From Gemmatimonadota bacterium (GTDB lineage Bacteria; Gemmatimonadota; Gemmatimonadetes; Gemmatimonadales; GWC2-71-9): a stretch of 64,000 bases of DNA. The position numbers and the translations under genes are program-made. The notes below the pieces were generated by a model, which made no database searches, was not told where the DNA came from, and worked only from the letters and a program-made list of their open reading frames with translations. Location: contig QHUB01000011.1 in the NCBI GenBank assembly GCA_003221035.1, positions 36,376 through 100,375 on the forward strand, given 5' to 3'. Positions 26,407 through 34,685 of the stretch are shown piece after piece (position 1 is the stretch's first letter; each line of letters begins with the position of its first letter).

Positions 26407-26475
26407 CGCAACTGTAGCACAAATGGGCGTACAGTTTGCACATTTCCACATCACAAATCGTACGTCAGCCTCCAT

Positions 26476-26496
26476 TTCGTGCAATTCGTGCACGGA
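26476..26496. promoter_or_regulatory. Nitrogen-block operator upstream of glnA
   Basis: TTCGTGCA-ATTCG-TGCACGG is a near-perfect inverted repeat with core CGTGCA-N5-TGCACG at 26478-26494, ending 7 bp before the -35. The same core with N5 occurs twice upstream of amtB. Its position, centred near -50, suits an activator, but repression cannot be excluded. Confidence 0.68.
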
Positions 26497-26500
26497 TTTC

Positions 26501-26529
26501 TTGACACCAGATAGCAGGCACTCTAGCTT
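26501..26529 (+). promoter_or_regulatory. glnA promoter, TTGACA-N17-TAGCTT
   Basis: A perfect -35 (26501-26506) and TAGCTT -10 (26524-26529) with 17-bp spacing give a predicted start at about 26536 and a 52-nt leader with GAAGGAG before ATG 26588. Confidence 0.72.
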
Positions 26530-26587
26530 CCCGTATGGCCCGCCGCTTGCAAAGCGCGTCACCGACTCGGGAAGGAGACCCCTCGCA

Positions 26588-28057
26588 ATGACAGCAACCT
26601 TGGAACCCACCGCCACCACGGCCGGGAAAGCGTCCACTGGCCCATCGCCGGCAGATGTGATCCGCCGTGCCAAGGAGGCGGGCGTGCAGGTCGTGGACGT
26701 ACGATTCACGGACCTGCCGGGCACCTGGCAGCATTTCTCGATTCCGCTCAAGGAGCTCGAGGAAGAGACGTTTACCGAGGGCCTGGGATTCGACGGCTCG
26801 TCGATCCGCGGCTTTCAGGCGATCAACGAAAGCGACATGCTGCTGCTCCCCGATCCCGGGAGCGCCTTCGTCGATCCGTGTCTCGAGGTGCCGACGCTCT
26901 CGCTCACCTGTGATATCGTCGATCCGATCACGCGCGAGCCGTACTCGCGCGACCCTCGCTACGTGGCGCGTAAGGCCGAAGCGTTCTTGAAGAAGAGCGG
27001 CGTAGCCACGACTGCGTACTTCGGGCCCGAGGCGGAGTTCTACATCTTCAACTCCGTGCGCTTCGACCAGAACGCGCACGAGGGCTACTATCACATCGAT
27101 TCCGAAGAAGGCATCTGGAACAGCGGCACCAACGGCACGCCCAACCTGGGCCACCGTCCGCGGCACAAGGAAGGGTACTTCCCGTGCCCGCCGACCGACC
27201 GGCTGCAGGATCTTCGCTCCAAGATCATGCTCGCGATGATCGCCGCCGGCATCGAGGTCGAAGTCCACCATCACGAAGTCGGAACGGCGGGCCAGACCGA
27301 AATCGACATGCGCTATAACACACTGACGCGCATGGCCGATCAGGTCATGATGTACAAGTACATCGTCAAGAATGTCTGCTGCAAGAACGGCTACACGGCG
27401 ACGTTCATGCCCAAGCCGATGTTCGGCGACAACGGCTCTGGCATGCACGTGCACATGAGCCTGTGGAACGGGTCGAGCAACCTGTTCTTCGACAAGAACG
27501 GGTATGCGCTGATTTCCGATTCGGCGCGCTGGTATATCGGTGGGTTGATCAAGCACGCGGCCGCACTGCTCGCATTCGCGGCGCCGACGACGAACAGTTA
27601 TCGCCGCCTGGTCCCGGGCTATGAAGCGCCGATCAACCTGATCTACTCGCAGCGCAACCGCTCGGCGATCTGCCGCATCCCGATGTACTCGACGTCGCCG
27701 AAGGCCAAGCGGCTCGAGTTCCGAGCGCCCGATCCCTCGGCGAATCCGTACCTCACGTTCGCCGCGCTGCTCATGGCAGGTCTCGACGGCATCAAGAACA
27801 AGATCGAGCCGCCGAAGCCGATGGACGTGGACCTCTACGAGCTGGAGCCCGAAGAGCGCAAGCACGTCAAGAACACGCCGGGCAGCCTGCAGGAATCGTT
27901 GGCGGCGCTGGAAGCCGACCACGCATTCCTGGTCGAAGGCGGCGTCTTCACGCAAGACCTGATCGATACCTGGCTGGCGATGAAGAAGCTCAAGGATGTC
28001 GACGCGGTGGCACTCAGGCCGCATCCGTACGAGTACTTCCTGTATTACGACGCCTGA
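26588..28057 (+). CDS. glnA: Glutamine synthetase type I, with adenylylation-type Tyr
   Basis: ATP-dependent synthesis of glutamine from glutamate and ammonium. The 489-residue protein has the beta-grasp domain (DVRFTDLPGTWQHFSIPLKEL, then GLGFDGSSIRGF) and the metal/ATP blocks FGPEAEFYIF, EVHHHEVGTAGQTEID, KPMFGDNGSGMHVHMS. NRSAICRIP and RLEFRAPDPSANPYL follow. DLYELEPEE near residue 415 matches the NLYDLPPEE adenylylation loop of GSI-beta enzymes, so Tyr modification is possible. GAAGGAG precedes ATG 26588. It is followed by a second, different glnA. Confidence 0.96.
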   Translation: MTATLEPTATTAGKASTGPSPADVIRRAKEAGVQVVDVRFTDLPGTWQHFSIPLKELEEETFTEGLGFDGSSIRGFQAINESDMLLLPDPGSAFVDPCLEVPTLSLTCDIVDPITREPYSRDPRYVARKAEAFLKKSGVATTAYFGPEAEFYIFNSVRFDQNAHEGYYHIDSEEGIWNSGTNGTPNLGHRPRHKEGYFPCPPTDRLQDLRSKIMLAMIAAGIEVEVHHHEVGTAGQTEIDMRYNTLTRMADQVMMYKYIVKNVCCKNGYTATFMPKPMFGDNGSGMHVHMSLWNGSSNLFFDKNGYALISDSARWYIGGLIKHAAALLAFAAPTTNSYRRLVPGYEAPINLIYSQRNRSAICRIPMYSTSPKAKRLEFRAPDPSANPYLTFAALLMAGLDGIKNKIEPPKPMDVDLYELEPEERKHVKNTPGSLQESLAALEADHAFLVEGGVFTQDLIDTWLAMKKLKDVDAVALRPHPYEYFLYYDA

Positions 28058-28063
28058 CAACTA

Positions 28064-28123
28064 GGGCGGCAACAGGCGGCATCGGGGCGGTAATGGTGAC
28101 TCCGTTGCCGCCTTTTGCCGCCC
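28064..28123 (+). repeat. Strong hairpin between the two glnA genes
   Basis: The left arm (28064-28082, GGGCGGCAA-C-AGGCGGCA) pairs with the right arm (28105-28123) with 17 of 19 positions matched, around a 22-nt loop. No T-run follows, so it is more likely an RNA processing or stabilising element, or a partial attenuator, than a terminator. It lies in the 84-bp gap before glnA copy 2. Confidence 0.62.
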
Positions 28124-28141
28124 GTTGCCGCCACTCCGCCC

Positions 28142-29467
28142 ATGCCAACAAAGCGTGAAATCTTAGAGGCAGCAAAGAAGCAAGACGTGAGCTCGCTCAG
28201 GCTGCAGTTTACGGACATCCTGGGCGTGAACAAGAATGTCGAGGTGCCGCAGAGCCAGTTCGACAAGGCGCTCGAGGGCGACATCATGTTCGACGGCTCG
28301 TCGATCGAGGGGTTCGTACGGATCGAGGAATCGGACATGGTGCTGCGGCCCGACCTGGAGACGTTTCGCGTGCTGCCCGACGGGGACGCGGCCGGCAAGG
28401 TCGCCCGGGTGATCTGCGACATCTACAACCCGGATGGCTCGGCGTTCGCCGGCTGCACGCGTCAGGCGTTGCAGCGCCAGATCGCGAAGGCCAAAGCGTT
28501 GGGCTTCGAGATGATGGCCGGCGTCGAGGCCGAGTTCTTCATCTTTCAATTGGACTCGGACGGTGAGCCGACCACGGTGACGCACGATCACGGCGGCTAC
28601 TTCGACCAGACGCCGGTCGATCGCGCCGAGGAGATTCGCCGGCTGATCGTGAAGGATCTCGTGGCGATGGGCTTTGAGGTCGAAGCAGGGCATCACGAGG
28701 TCGCCCCGGGACAACACGAGATCGACTTTCGCTACGCCGAAGCGCTGGCGACGGCCGACAATCTGGCGACGTTTCGTTTTATCGTGCGGAACGTGGCCTA
28801 TCGGCACGGATTTCTCGCGACGTTCATGCCCAAGCCGATCTTCGGCCAGAACGGCTCGGGGATGCACACCCACCAGTCGCTGTTCCGGAAGGGGACGAAC
28901 GCGTTCCACGATCCCAAGGCGAAGTGGGAGCTCTCTCCGGTAGCGCTGAACTATATCGCGGGGCTGCTCAAGCACGCCCGCGGCTTCTGCGCCGTGACGA
29001 ATCCGCTGGTGAACAGCTACAAGCGGCTGGTGCCGGGTTACGAGGCCCCCACCAATGTGGCGTGGTCGATGCGGAACCGGTCCCCGCTCGTGCGCATCCC
29101 CGACCGCCGCGGTATCGGCACCCGCTGCGAGCTGCGCATGCCCGATCCATCAGCGAACCCCTATCTCGCGCTTGCGGTGCAGCTTGCAGCGGGGCTCGAC
29201 GGGGTGCAGAAGAAGCTGACCCCGCCCGACCCCGTGAATAAGAACATCTTCGAAATGAGCTTTCGCGAGCGCCGGAAGTACCGTATCGACGAGCTGCCGC
29301 GCGACCTTCACGAGGCGCTCGACATGCTCGAGAAGGACGACATCATCAGGGAGGCGCTCGGCACGCACATCTACGAGCGGTTCGTCGAAGCCAAGCGTGA
29401 GGAATGGCAAGAATACATCGGCCGCGTGAGCGAATGGGAGGTGGAGCGCTACCTGACCCAGTACTGA
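28142..29467 (+). CDS. glnA: Glutamine synthetase type I, second paralogue (GSI-alpha-like)
   Basis: The 441-residue protein is shorter than its neighbour. It has the N-terminal TDILGVNKNVEVP and FDGSSIEGF, EAEFFIF, GHHEVAPGQHEIDFRY, KPIFGQNGSGMHTHQS, PGYEAPTNVAWS, and RCELRMPDPSANPYL. At the adenylylation-loop position it has NIFEMSFRERRK, with Phe instead of Tyr, so it should not be regulated by adenylylation. This agrees with GSI-alpha enzymes, which are usually feedback regulated. Start MPTKREILEAAK at 28142. The last third was also the source of the remnant at 32330-32679. Confidence 0.96.
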   Translation: MPTKREILEAAKKQDVSSLRLQFTDILGVNKNVEVPQSQFDKALEGDIMFDGSSIEGFVRIEESDMVLRPDLETFRVLPDGDAAGKVARVICDIYNPDGSAFAGCTRQALQRQIAKAKALGFEMMAGVEAEFFIFQLDSDGEPTTVTHDHGGYFDQTPVDRAEEIRRLIVKDLVAMGFEVEAGHHEVAPGQHEIDFRYAEALATADNLATFRFIVRNVAYRHGFLATFMPKPIFGQNGSGMHTHQSLFRKGTNAFHDPKAKWELSPVALNYIAGLLKHARGFCAVTNPLVNSYKRLVPGYEAPTNVAWSMRNRSPLVRIPDRRGIGTRCELRMPDPSANPYLALAVQLAAGLDGVQKKLTPPDPVNKNIFEMSFRERRKYRIDELPRDLHEALDMLEKDDIIREALGTHIYERFVEAKREEWQEYIGRVSEWEVERYLTQY

Positions 29468-29518
29468 ACGTCGCCCCCGTTCCGCTTCCCCCCCCGTACG
29501 TCCCGTCTCATCCTCTGC

Positions 29519-29534
29519 TGGCACACTGTATGCA
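29519..29534 (+). promoter_or_regulatory. Possible sigma-54 promoter upstream of amtB
   Basis: TGGCAC-N5-ATGCA matches the -24/-12 consensus (TGGCAC-N5-TTGCA) with one mismatch. The GG (29520-29521) to GC (29532-29533) spacing is exactly 12. The start would be near 29545, within the first operator. Confidence 0.45.
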
Positions 29535-29536
29535 GG

Positions 29537-29557
29537 TTCGTGCATTTGATGCACGAC
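29537..29557. promoter_or_regulatory. Nitrogen-block operator 1 of amtB
   Basis: TTCGTGCA-TTTGA-TGCACGAC, core CGTGCA-N5-TGCACG perfect. A degenerate site with an intact left half (TTCGTGCA, 29567-29574) follows 30 bp downstream. Confidence 0.7.
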
Positions 29558-29610
29558 TTACTATCGTTCGTGCACAGCACTGTGGGCGATAGTTGCAGAG
29601 TGTACGCAGA

Positions 29611-29631
29611 TTCGTGCATATTATGCACGAA
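29611..29631. promoter_or_regulatory. Nitrogen-block operator 2 of amtB
   Basis: TTCGTGCA-TATTA-TGCACGAA is a perfect 21-bp inverted repeat. Its centre contains TATTAT and CATATT. With TTGCAG (29593-29598) a -10 here would be overlapped by the operator, so binding could block a vegetative promoter. Confidence 0.75.
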
Positions 29632-29662
29632 TCCACTGACACAACGAACCGTCGAGGGGGAC

Positions 29663-31093
29663 ATGGACGCCAACACCGTTGCCATCAACTTCGTCTGGAC
29701 GCTAGTCGCCGGTTTCCTCGTGATGTTCATGCAAGCCGGCTTCGCGCTGGTCGAGACCGGCTTCACGCGCGCGAAGAACGCCGCGCACACCATGACGATG
29801 AACTTCATGGTATACGGCATCGCGATGTTGGCCTACTGGGCCGTGGGCTTCGCCCTGCAGGCGGGTGGCGTCGGGCCGCTCGGGACGCTGGGCGGCTACG
29901 ATCAGTTGTCGCACGAGGTGTCGGTGACGATCGGCGGGAAGTCGTGGGGTCTGTTCGGAGGAACGGGGTTCTTTCTGACCGGCGTCGCGTACACCGCGCC
30001 GGTCTTCGCCTACTTCCTGTTCCAGATGGTCTTCATGGACACCGCCGCGACAATCCCGACCGGCGCGCTGGCCGAGCGGTGGAAGTTTTCCGCGTTCGCC
30101 GTGTTCAGCGTGTTCGTCGGCGCAGTCATTTATCCGATCTACGCTAACTGGACCTGGGGCGGCGGGTGGCTCGCGATGCTCGGCAAGAACCTCGGGCTGG
30201 GCCACGGCCACGTCGACTTCGCCGGATCGTCCGTCGTCCACATGACGGGCGGAGTCATGGCGTTCGTCACCGCGATCCTCCTCGGCCCGCGGCGTGGCAA
30301 GTATAACCGCGATGGGACCGCGAATGCGCTCCCGGGCCACAACATCCCGATGGCGTTGGTCGGCACGTTCATCCTCGCTTTCGGGTGGTTCGGATTCAAC
30401 GCCGGATCGACACTCGCGGGCTCTGACCTGCGCATCGCCGTCATCGCGACGAACACGATGCTCGCTGGGGCGGCTGGAGGGCTGACGGCGATGCTGTACG
30501 TGTGGCGCAAGTACGGCAAACCCGATCCGTCGATGCTCGCGAACGGGACACTCGCCGGACTGGTCGCGATCACCGCGCCGTGCGCCTTCGTGACGGCCCC
30601 ATCCGCCGTTTTGATCGGGGGCGTGGCGGGGGTCCTGGTCTGCGCCGCGGTGGTCTTCGTCGAGCGGTCGCTGAAGATCGACGACCCCGTCGGAGCCATC
30701 TCGGTCCATGGAGTGTGCGGGTTGTGGGGGGTTCTCGCCGTGGGGCTGCTCGCCGACGGCACCTATGGCGCCGGCTGGAATGGAGTCGACGGCGCGGTGC
30801 GTGGACTGTTCTATGGCGACCCGTTGCAACTTCTCGCGCAGCTGGTGGGCGGCGTGACCAATTTCGTCGCCGTCGGCGCGATGGCGTACGGGGCGTACAA
30901 GATCACCGGTCTCGTGGTGGGGGGCCATCGCGTCTCGGCTGAGGTCGAGGAGCTCGGGCTCGATGTGCCGGAGATGGGCGTGGAGGCGTATCCCAGTACG
31001 CCGGAGGCGTCGACCATCATCGTCATGAACGAGTCGACGGAAACGTCACTCGAGCCCGAGGCGCCGCTCGAGGCACAGCCGGAGCCGGTCTGA
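29663..31093 (+). CDS. amtB: Ammonium transporter (AmtB)
   Basis: Inner-membrane ammonium channel of 476 residues with about 11 hydrophobic helices. Pore features are visible: the first helix AGFLVMFMQAGFALVETGF, the twin-His residues in GSSVVHMTGGVM and SVHGVCGLWG, and FAFGWFGFNAGST-type sequence (LAFGWFGFNAGSTL). The acidic C-terminal tail (about 40 residues) is long. GAGGGGG precedes ATG 29663; longer in-frame starts would fall inside the operator region. No glnK is adjacent; the next gene, overlapping by 1 bp, is a porin. Confidence 0.96.
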   Translation: MDANTVAINFVWTLVAGFLVMFMQAGFALVETGFTRAKNAAHTMTMNFMVYGIAMLAYWAVGFALQAGGVGPLGTLGGYDQLSHEVSVTIGGKSWGLFGGTGFFLTGVAYTAPVFAYFLFQMVFMDTAATIPTGALAERWKFSAFAVFSVFVGAVIYPIYANWTWGGGWLAMLGKNLGLGHGHVDFAGSSVVHMTGGVMAFVTAILLGPRRGKYNRDGTANALPGHNIPMALVGTFILAFGWFGFNAGSTLAGSDLRIAVIATNTMLAGAAGGLTAMLYVWRKYGKPDPSMLANGTLAGLVAITAPCAFVTAPSAVLIGGVAGVLVCAAVVFVERSLKIDDPVGAISVHGVCGLWGVLAVGLLADGTYGAGWNGVDGAVRGLFYGDPLQLLAQLVGGVTNFVAVGAMAYGAYKITGLVVGGHRVSAEVEELGLDVPEMGVEAYPSTPEASTIIVMNESTETSLEPEAPLEAQPEPV

Positions 31094-32187
31094 TGCGTGC
31101 CCTCGCGGTGGCCGGCCTGTTGCTCGCACCGGCGTCACTGGCGGCGCAAACGCCTGCACCGCTCACGCTCACCGGCTGGGCCGAGGTGTCCTACGCCTAT
31201 TCCCGGCACAGCGTCGGCGATACGATGATCGTGGGCCGGCTGTACGATCGTCTGCAGAACCGCTTCACCCTGAACGCGCTCGGCGTCGTGCTGGACAAGT
31301 CGTACGACCCCGCGAAGCGTAGCGCCGGATTCCACGCCGAGGTGCTGTTCGGCCAGGATGCCACTGTGATCAAGTCCAGTGGGGGGGCGCTCGACCTCGG
31401 CACGCAGGGCGATATCCCGCACCTCTACGTCACCCTGAACCTCCCGACCGCGAGTGGGAGCGGCGTGCAATTCAAGGCGGGGCGCATCCCCACACTGCTC
31501 GGGCTGGAGGTGATCGAGACCACCGCCAACCCGAACTGGTCGGAGGGAAACCAGTTCATCTACGTCGAGAACTTCACTGCGGTTGGTTTGAGCGTCGAAA
31601 CAAAGCTCAACCGCTACATCGACGTGCAGCTGCGTGTGATCAACGGGTGGGATCAGGTCTCCGACAACAACAAACGGAAGTCGCTGATGGGACGTATCGG
31701 GATCTCTCCCGATACGCTCACCGCGGTAGGCATCACCGGGTTCTGGGGCCCGGAAGAGGCCGGCAACGACAACGCGAATCGCTATGGTGTGGAGGCCCTG
31801 CTGTCGCGGAGGCTGGGCAGCGCGCAACTCTGGCTACAGGGTGACTACGGCCGCGAGCAGGCGAACGCCGCCTTGCCGACCCCCACGCAGGATGCCGAAT
31901 GGTGGGCAATCGGCGGCTGGGTGTCCTACGCCGTCAACACGTCGGTCGGGTTAGCGCTGCGGGGGGACTATGTGAACGATGCGAACGGCGCGCGTACCAG
32001 CGGGTCGATGGGCTTTCCCGGGAACGGGGGTCACAAGTTTGGCAGCGCCACGGCGACGCTGAACATCCGTGCGTGGCCGAACGCCGTTGTCCGGCCGGAG
32101 GTGCGGTACGATCGATCCACCCTGGCAGCCTTCAACGGCAAGACGGATCAGGCGAGCGTCGCGCTAAGCTTGGCGTACTTGTACTGA
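31093..32187 (+). CDS. Outer-membrane beta-barrel porin (porin-2/OmpL-like)
   Basis: The 364-residue protein has a signal peptide cleaved after SLAAQ, then alternating amphipathic strands with aromatic girdles (LTLTGWAEVSYAYSRH, FHAEVLFGQD, VQFKAGRIPTLLGLEVIE, LWLQGDYGRE). It ends with ASVALSLAYLY, a terminal aromatic typical of BAM substrates. The ATG overlaps the amtB stop (TGATG), so it is co-translated with amtB and probably lets ammonium or small nitrogen compounds cross the outer membrane. Confidence 0.85.
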   Translation: MRALAVAGLLLAPASLAAQTPAPLTLTGWAEVSYAYSRHSVGDTMIVGRLYDRLQNRFTLNALGVVLDKSYDPAKRSAGFHAEVLFGQDATVIKSSGGALDLGTQGDIPHLYVTLNLPTASGSGVQFKAGRIPTLLGLEVIETTANPNWSEGNQFIYVENFTAVGLSVETKLNRYIDVQLRVINGWDQVSDNNKRKSLMGRIGISPDTLTAVGITGFWGPEEAGNDNANRYGVEALLSRRLGSAQLWLQGDYGREQANAALPTPTQDAEWWAIGGWVSYAVNTSVGLALRGDYVNDANGARTSGSMGFPGNGGHKFGSATATLNIRAWPNAVVRPEVRYDRSTLAAFNGKTDQASVALSLAYLY

Positions 32188-32240
32188 GGCCGGGGCTGTA
32201 GGTGTCTAGCGTGTGACACTGCGGAACCTGATGCGCGCTC

Positions 32241-32329
32241 CACGATCGTGCACTTGCGTGTCGACACGACGGCCCTAGACCGCCACGACGCCCTGCTCGC
32301 ACGATCGATTTCGATCCCAGCGATGCACT
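32241..32329 (+). pseudogene. Fragment of a second copy of the downstream lipoprotein gene
   Basis: The stretch from ATCGTGCACTTG to CCCAGCGATGCACTA matches, at DNA and protein level, part of the intact gene at 32646-33182 ([28 protein letters not shown]). A one-base deletion after the LLAR codons breaks the frame. It continues directly into the glnA remnant at 32330. Confidence 0.7.
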
Positions 32330-32679
32330 AACAGCTACAAACGGCTGGTGCCGGGGTATGAGGCGCCCGTCAGCGTGTCGCGGTCGACCCATCGGCAACC
32401 CTATCTCGCGCTGGCCGTTCAGCTTGCGGCGGGAATCGACGGCGTGCAATAAAGCTGACGCCGCCGAGATGAGCTTTCGCGAGCGGCGGAATTACGCATC
32501 GACGAGCTACCCCGGGATTTGCATGAAGCGCTCGACACGCTCGAGCGGGGACGACGTCACCAGAGACGCGCTCGGCGCGCACATTTATGAGCGGTTCGTG
32601 GAAGCGAAGCGTGGGGAATGAGGAGTACATCGGAAAGGTCAGTGAGTGGGAGCTCGAGAGGTATTTGAGTGTGTACTGA
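32330..32679 (+). pseudogene. glnA: Degraded glutamine synthetase 3' fragment
   Basis: Pieces of the C-terminal third of glnA are readable across three frames. They are [73 protein letters not shown], and EYIGKVSEWELERYLSVY ending with TGA at 32677-32679. Internal deletions and frameshifts rule out a functional product. It resembles the GSI-alpha paralogue (28142) much more than the first glnA. Together with 32188-32329 this accounts for the gene-free stretch between the porin and the lipoprotein. Confidence 0.88.
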
Positions 32680-33182
32680 TACTGGCGGTGGGAATGCTTG
32701 CCGCCGGCTGCGAACTCTTTCCGCGGCCGGGCGACACGGACGGCGAGCAACAGTCCGGACGCTGGGAGCAGCATGCCCGAATCGTCGTTGACACCGATCC
32801 CACGTATACGCTGGTGCGGTTGGGCGTCGATACGACCGTCTCCGGGCGCCATGACGTCATGCTCGCGCGTTTCGACTTCGACCCGAGCGACGCGCTGGGA
32901 GACGAGTATTCGCTGACCGTCGCGCTCGATCTCGGCGACGCGCGTCACCTCTCGGCCAATCATTCCTATTCGCTGGGTGACTCCATTCCGGCCTACGCGA
33001 CCGTGACGTGCCTGTGTCGGCCGCTGCGCCCCGATTCCGTGCGCGGGACCTACGTGATGCAGACCAGAGGATCGCGGCAGATCGCCGGCCGCATCGACGC
33101 GACATTGTACTTCACGGAGTGGAACAGCCCGCGACACGCGCGCTATCGGTTGCGCCAGCGGATCCATGGAGTTCGACCGTAA
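32646..33182 (+). CDS. Lipoprotein of unknown function
   Basis: Up to 178 residues with a signal peptide and lipobox (VLILAVGMLAAGC). The mature part is beta-rich (YTLVRLGVDTTVSGRHDVMLARFDF, YSLTVALDLGDARHL) and contains CLCR. GTG 32646 is the only start that gives a full signal peptide; GTG 32688 or ATG 32694 would truncate it. With GTG 32646 the first residues are read out of frame from the tail of the glnA remnant. The stop abuts the Omp85-like start, so the two are an operon. Confidence 0.68.
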   Translation: MGAREVFECVLILAVGMLAAGCELFPRPGDTDGEQQSGRWEQHARIVVDTDPTYTLVRLGVDTTVSGRHDVMLARFDFDPSDALGDEYSLTVALDLGDARHLSANHSYSLGDSIPAYATVTCLCRPLRPDSVRGTYVMQTRGSRQIAGRIDATLYFTEWNSPRHARYRLRQRIHGVRP

Positions 33183-34685
33183 ATGCTGCTCGGACTCCTG
33201 GTGCTGTTGCAGAGCGCCAACGTCGACGCACCGGCCAAGCCGCCGATCATCGATACCGTCATCATCGACAACCACAACATCTTCGAAGGCAACGATGCGT
33301 CGCCCGATTGGCTCGCCAACCTCGCGAATGGGCTCCACATCCGGACCCGCCAATGGGTGATCCGGCGCCGGCTGCTGCTCAACCGTGGAGATCGGTTCGA
33401 CCTCGCGCGGATGGAAGAAAGTGAGCGCGCGCTGCGAAATCTCGGCGTGTTTCGATCGGTACGTCTGGACACGCTGCGCCAGGCCGACGACCGTCTCGCA
33501 CTCCGTGCAGTGACTGCCGATGGCTGGAGCACACAGCCGCAGGTGAGCTTCACGAGCGCGGGCGGGGATAACACGTGGGCCCTGGGCCTGACCGAGCGCA
33601 ATTTCTTCGGAACGGCAACCGAGGTGTCGCTCGCCTACGGTCAAGACCCCGATCGCACCCATCTCGACTTAGAGTTCATCAATCCGCACTTCTTCAGCCG
33701 CCGCACCCTCGTCGTCGTGCGCTATCACAATCTCTCCGACGGTCAGCTCAGCGAGTGGCGATTCGGGCTGCCATTTCACGAGACCGCCGCGCCCCATTCG
33801 GTCGAGACGTACGGGAACGTCGCGCAGGAGCGCGTGCTGCGGTTTCGCAACGGTGTGCTGACGGACAGCGCGCACCACGAGCTGTTTCGTGTAGGTCTGA
33901 TGGGAGGCTTTGCGGTGGCGGCGACGAGTCATCGGTACACGCGGATCTGGGGTGACTGGGAATGGCGCCGCGAGGACTATACCCCGATGCATGCCACCAC
34001 AATTCCATATTCGGTGTTTACGACCGTACGCGCCGGATTCGAGGTCGGCTCGGTGCGGTTCCGCGTGCTGGAGCACTTCAACACCTACGCGCGCCGCGAA
34101 GACGTCGATCTGTCGCCGACGCTGCGCGCCGGCATCGTGCTCGAGAACGGCGTCGGCTATGAGGTGAGTGCGCAGACTTCCACCGTGTGGAACCGCGGGT
34201 TCGCGGTGCTGCGTCTCGCGGCGAACGGGTTGGACACCACCCGGACGCAAGGGCAACTGACGATCGTGAGCCAGAACCTGGGGCGCCACACCCTCATTGC
34301 GCATGCCGAGGGAGGCGTCGTGACGAATCCCTTGCCCGGCGCCGAGTTCGATCCGTGGATCTACCAGCGTGGCCCGCGCCTGTTCGGCATTCACGATTTC
34401 ACGGGCACGCGCACGACATTATTCGTGCTGGAAGATCGCGTGCTGGTGGCCGACAACATCCTCGGCCTCATGGCATTTGGCCTGGCGCCGTTTGTGGATT
34501 ACGGCGGCGCCTGGTACGCTGACGAGGCACCGCGCCAAGGTGGCAATACCGGGGTGTCCCTGCGATTCGGTCCCACGCGCGCAGTCAGGGGCGACGTGGC
34601 TGAGCTGGCGGTCGGCTACCGGTTCGGACAGGGCATGGATGGCAAACGTTGGGCGCTCACGTTACGAAAGGGGCTCGCCTTCTAG
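33183..34685 (+). CDS. Omp85/BamA-like outer-membrane protein with one POTRA-like domain
   Basis: Protein of 500 residues. A short signal (MLLGLLVLLQSANVDA) is followed by a POTRA-like alpha/beta domain (about 20-110, with LNRGDRFDLARMEESERALRNLGVFRSVRLD). A long beta-barrel region then ends GQGMDGKRWALTLRKGLAF with a terminal aromatic. GLTERNFFGTATEVSLAYG and a late RFGPTRA segment resemble surface-antigen (D15) barrels. BamA has five POTRAs, so this is a smaller relative of unknown cargo. It abuts the lipoprotein gene, a possible partner. Confidence 0.83.
   Translation: MLLGLLVLLQSANVDAPAKPPIIDTVIIDNHNIFEGNDASPDWLANLANGLHIRTRQWVIRRRLLLNRGDRFDLARMEESERALRNLGVFRSVRLDTLRQADDRLALRAVTADGWSTQPQVSFTSAGGDNTWALGLTERNFFGTATEVSLAYGQDPDRTHLDLEFINPHFFSRRTLVVVRYHNLSDGQLSEWRFGLPFHETAAPHSVETYGNVAQERVLRFRNGVLTDSAHHELFRVGLMGGFAVAATSHRYTRIWGDWEWRREDYTPMHATTIPYSVFTTVRAGFEVGSVRFRVLEHFNTYARREDVDLSPTLRAGIVLENGVGYEVSAQTSTVWNRGFAVLRLAANGLDTTRTQGQLTIVSQNLGRHTLIAHAEGGVVTNPLPGAEFDPWIYQRGPRLFGIHDFTGTRTTLFVLEDRVLVADNILGLMAFGLAPFVDYGGAWYADEAPRQGGNTGVSLRFGPTRAVRGDVAELAVGYRFGQGMDGKRWALTLRKGLAF

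Noticed and set aside
26465..28060. 531-codon open frame antisense to the first glnA
   Set aside because: It is a GC-bias shadow: its sequence is Arg/Val/His-rich low-information protein, while the opposite strand encodes an unmistakable glutamine synthetase.
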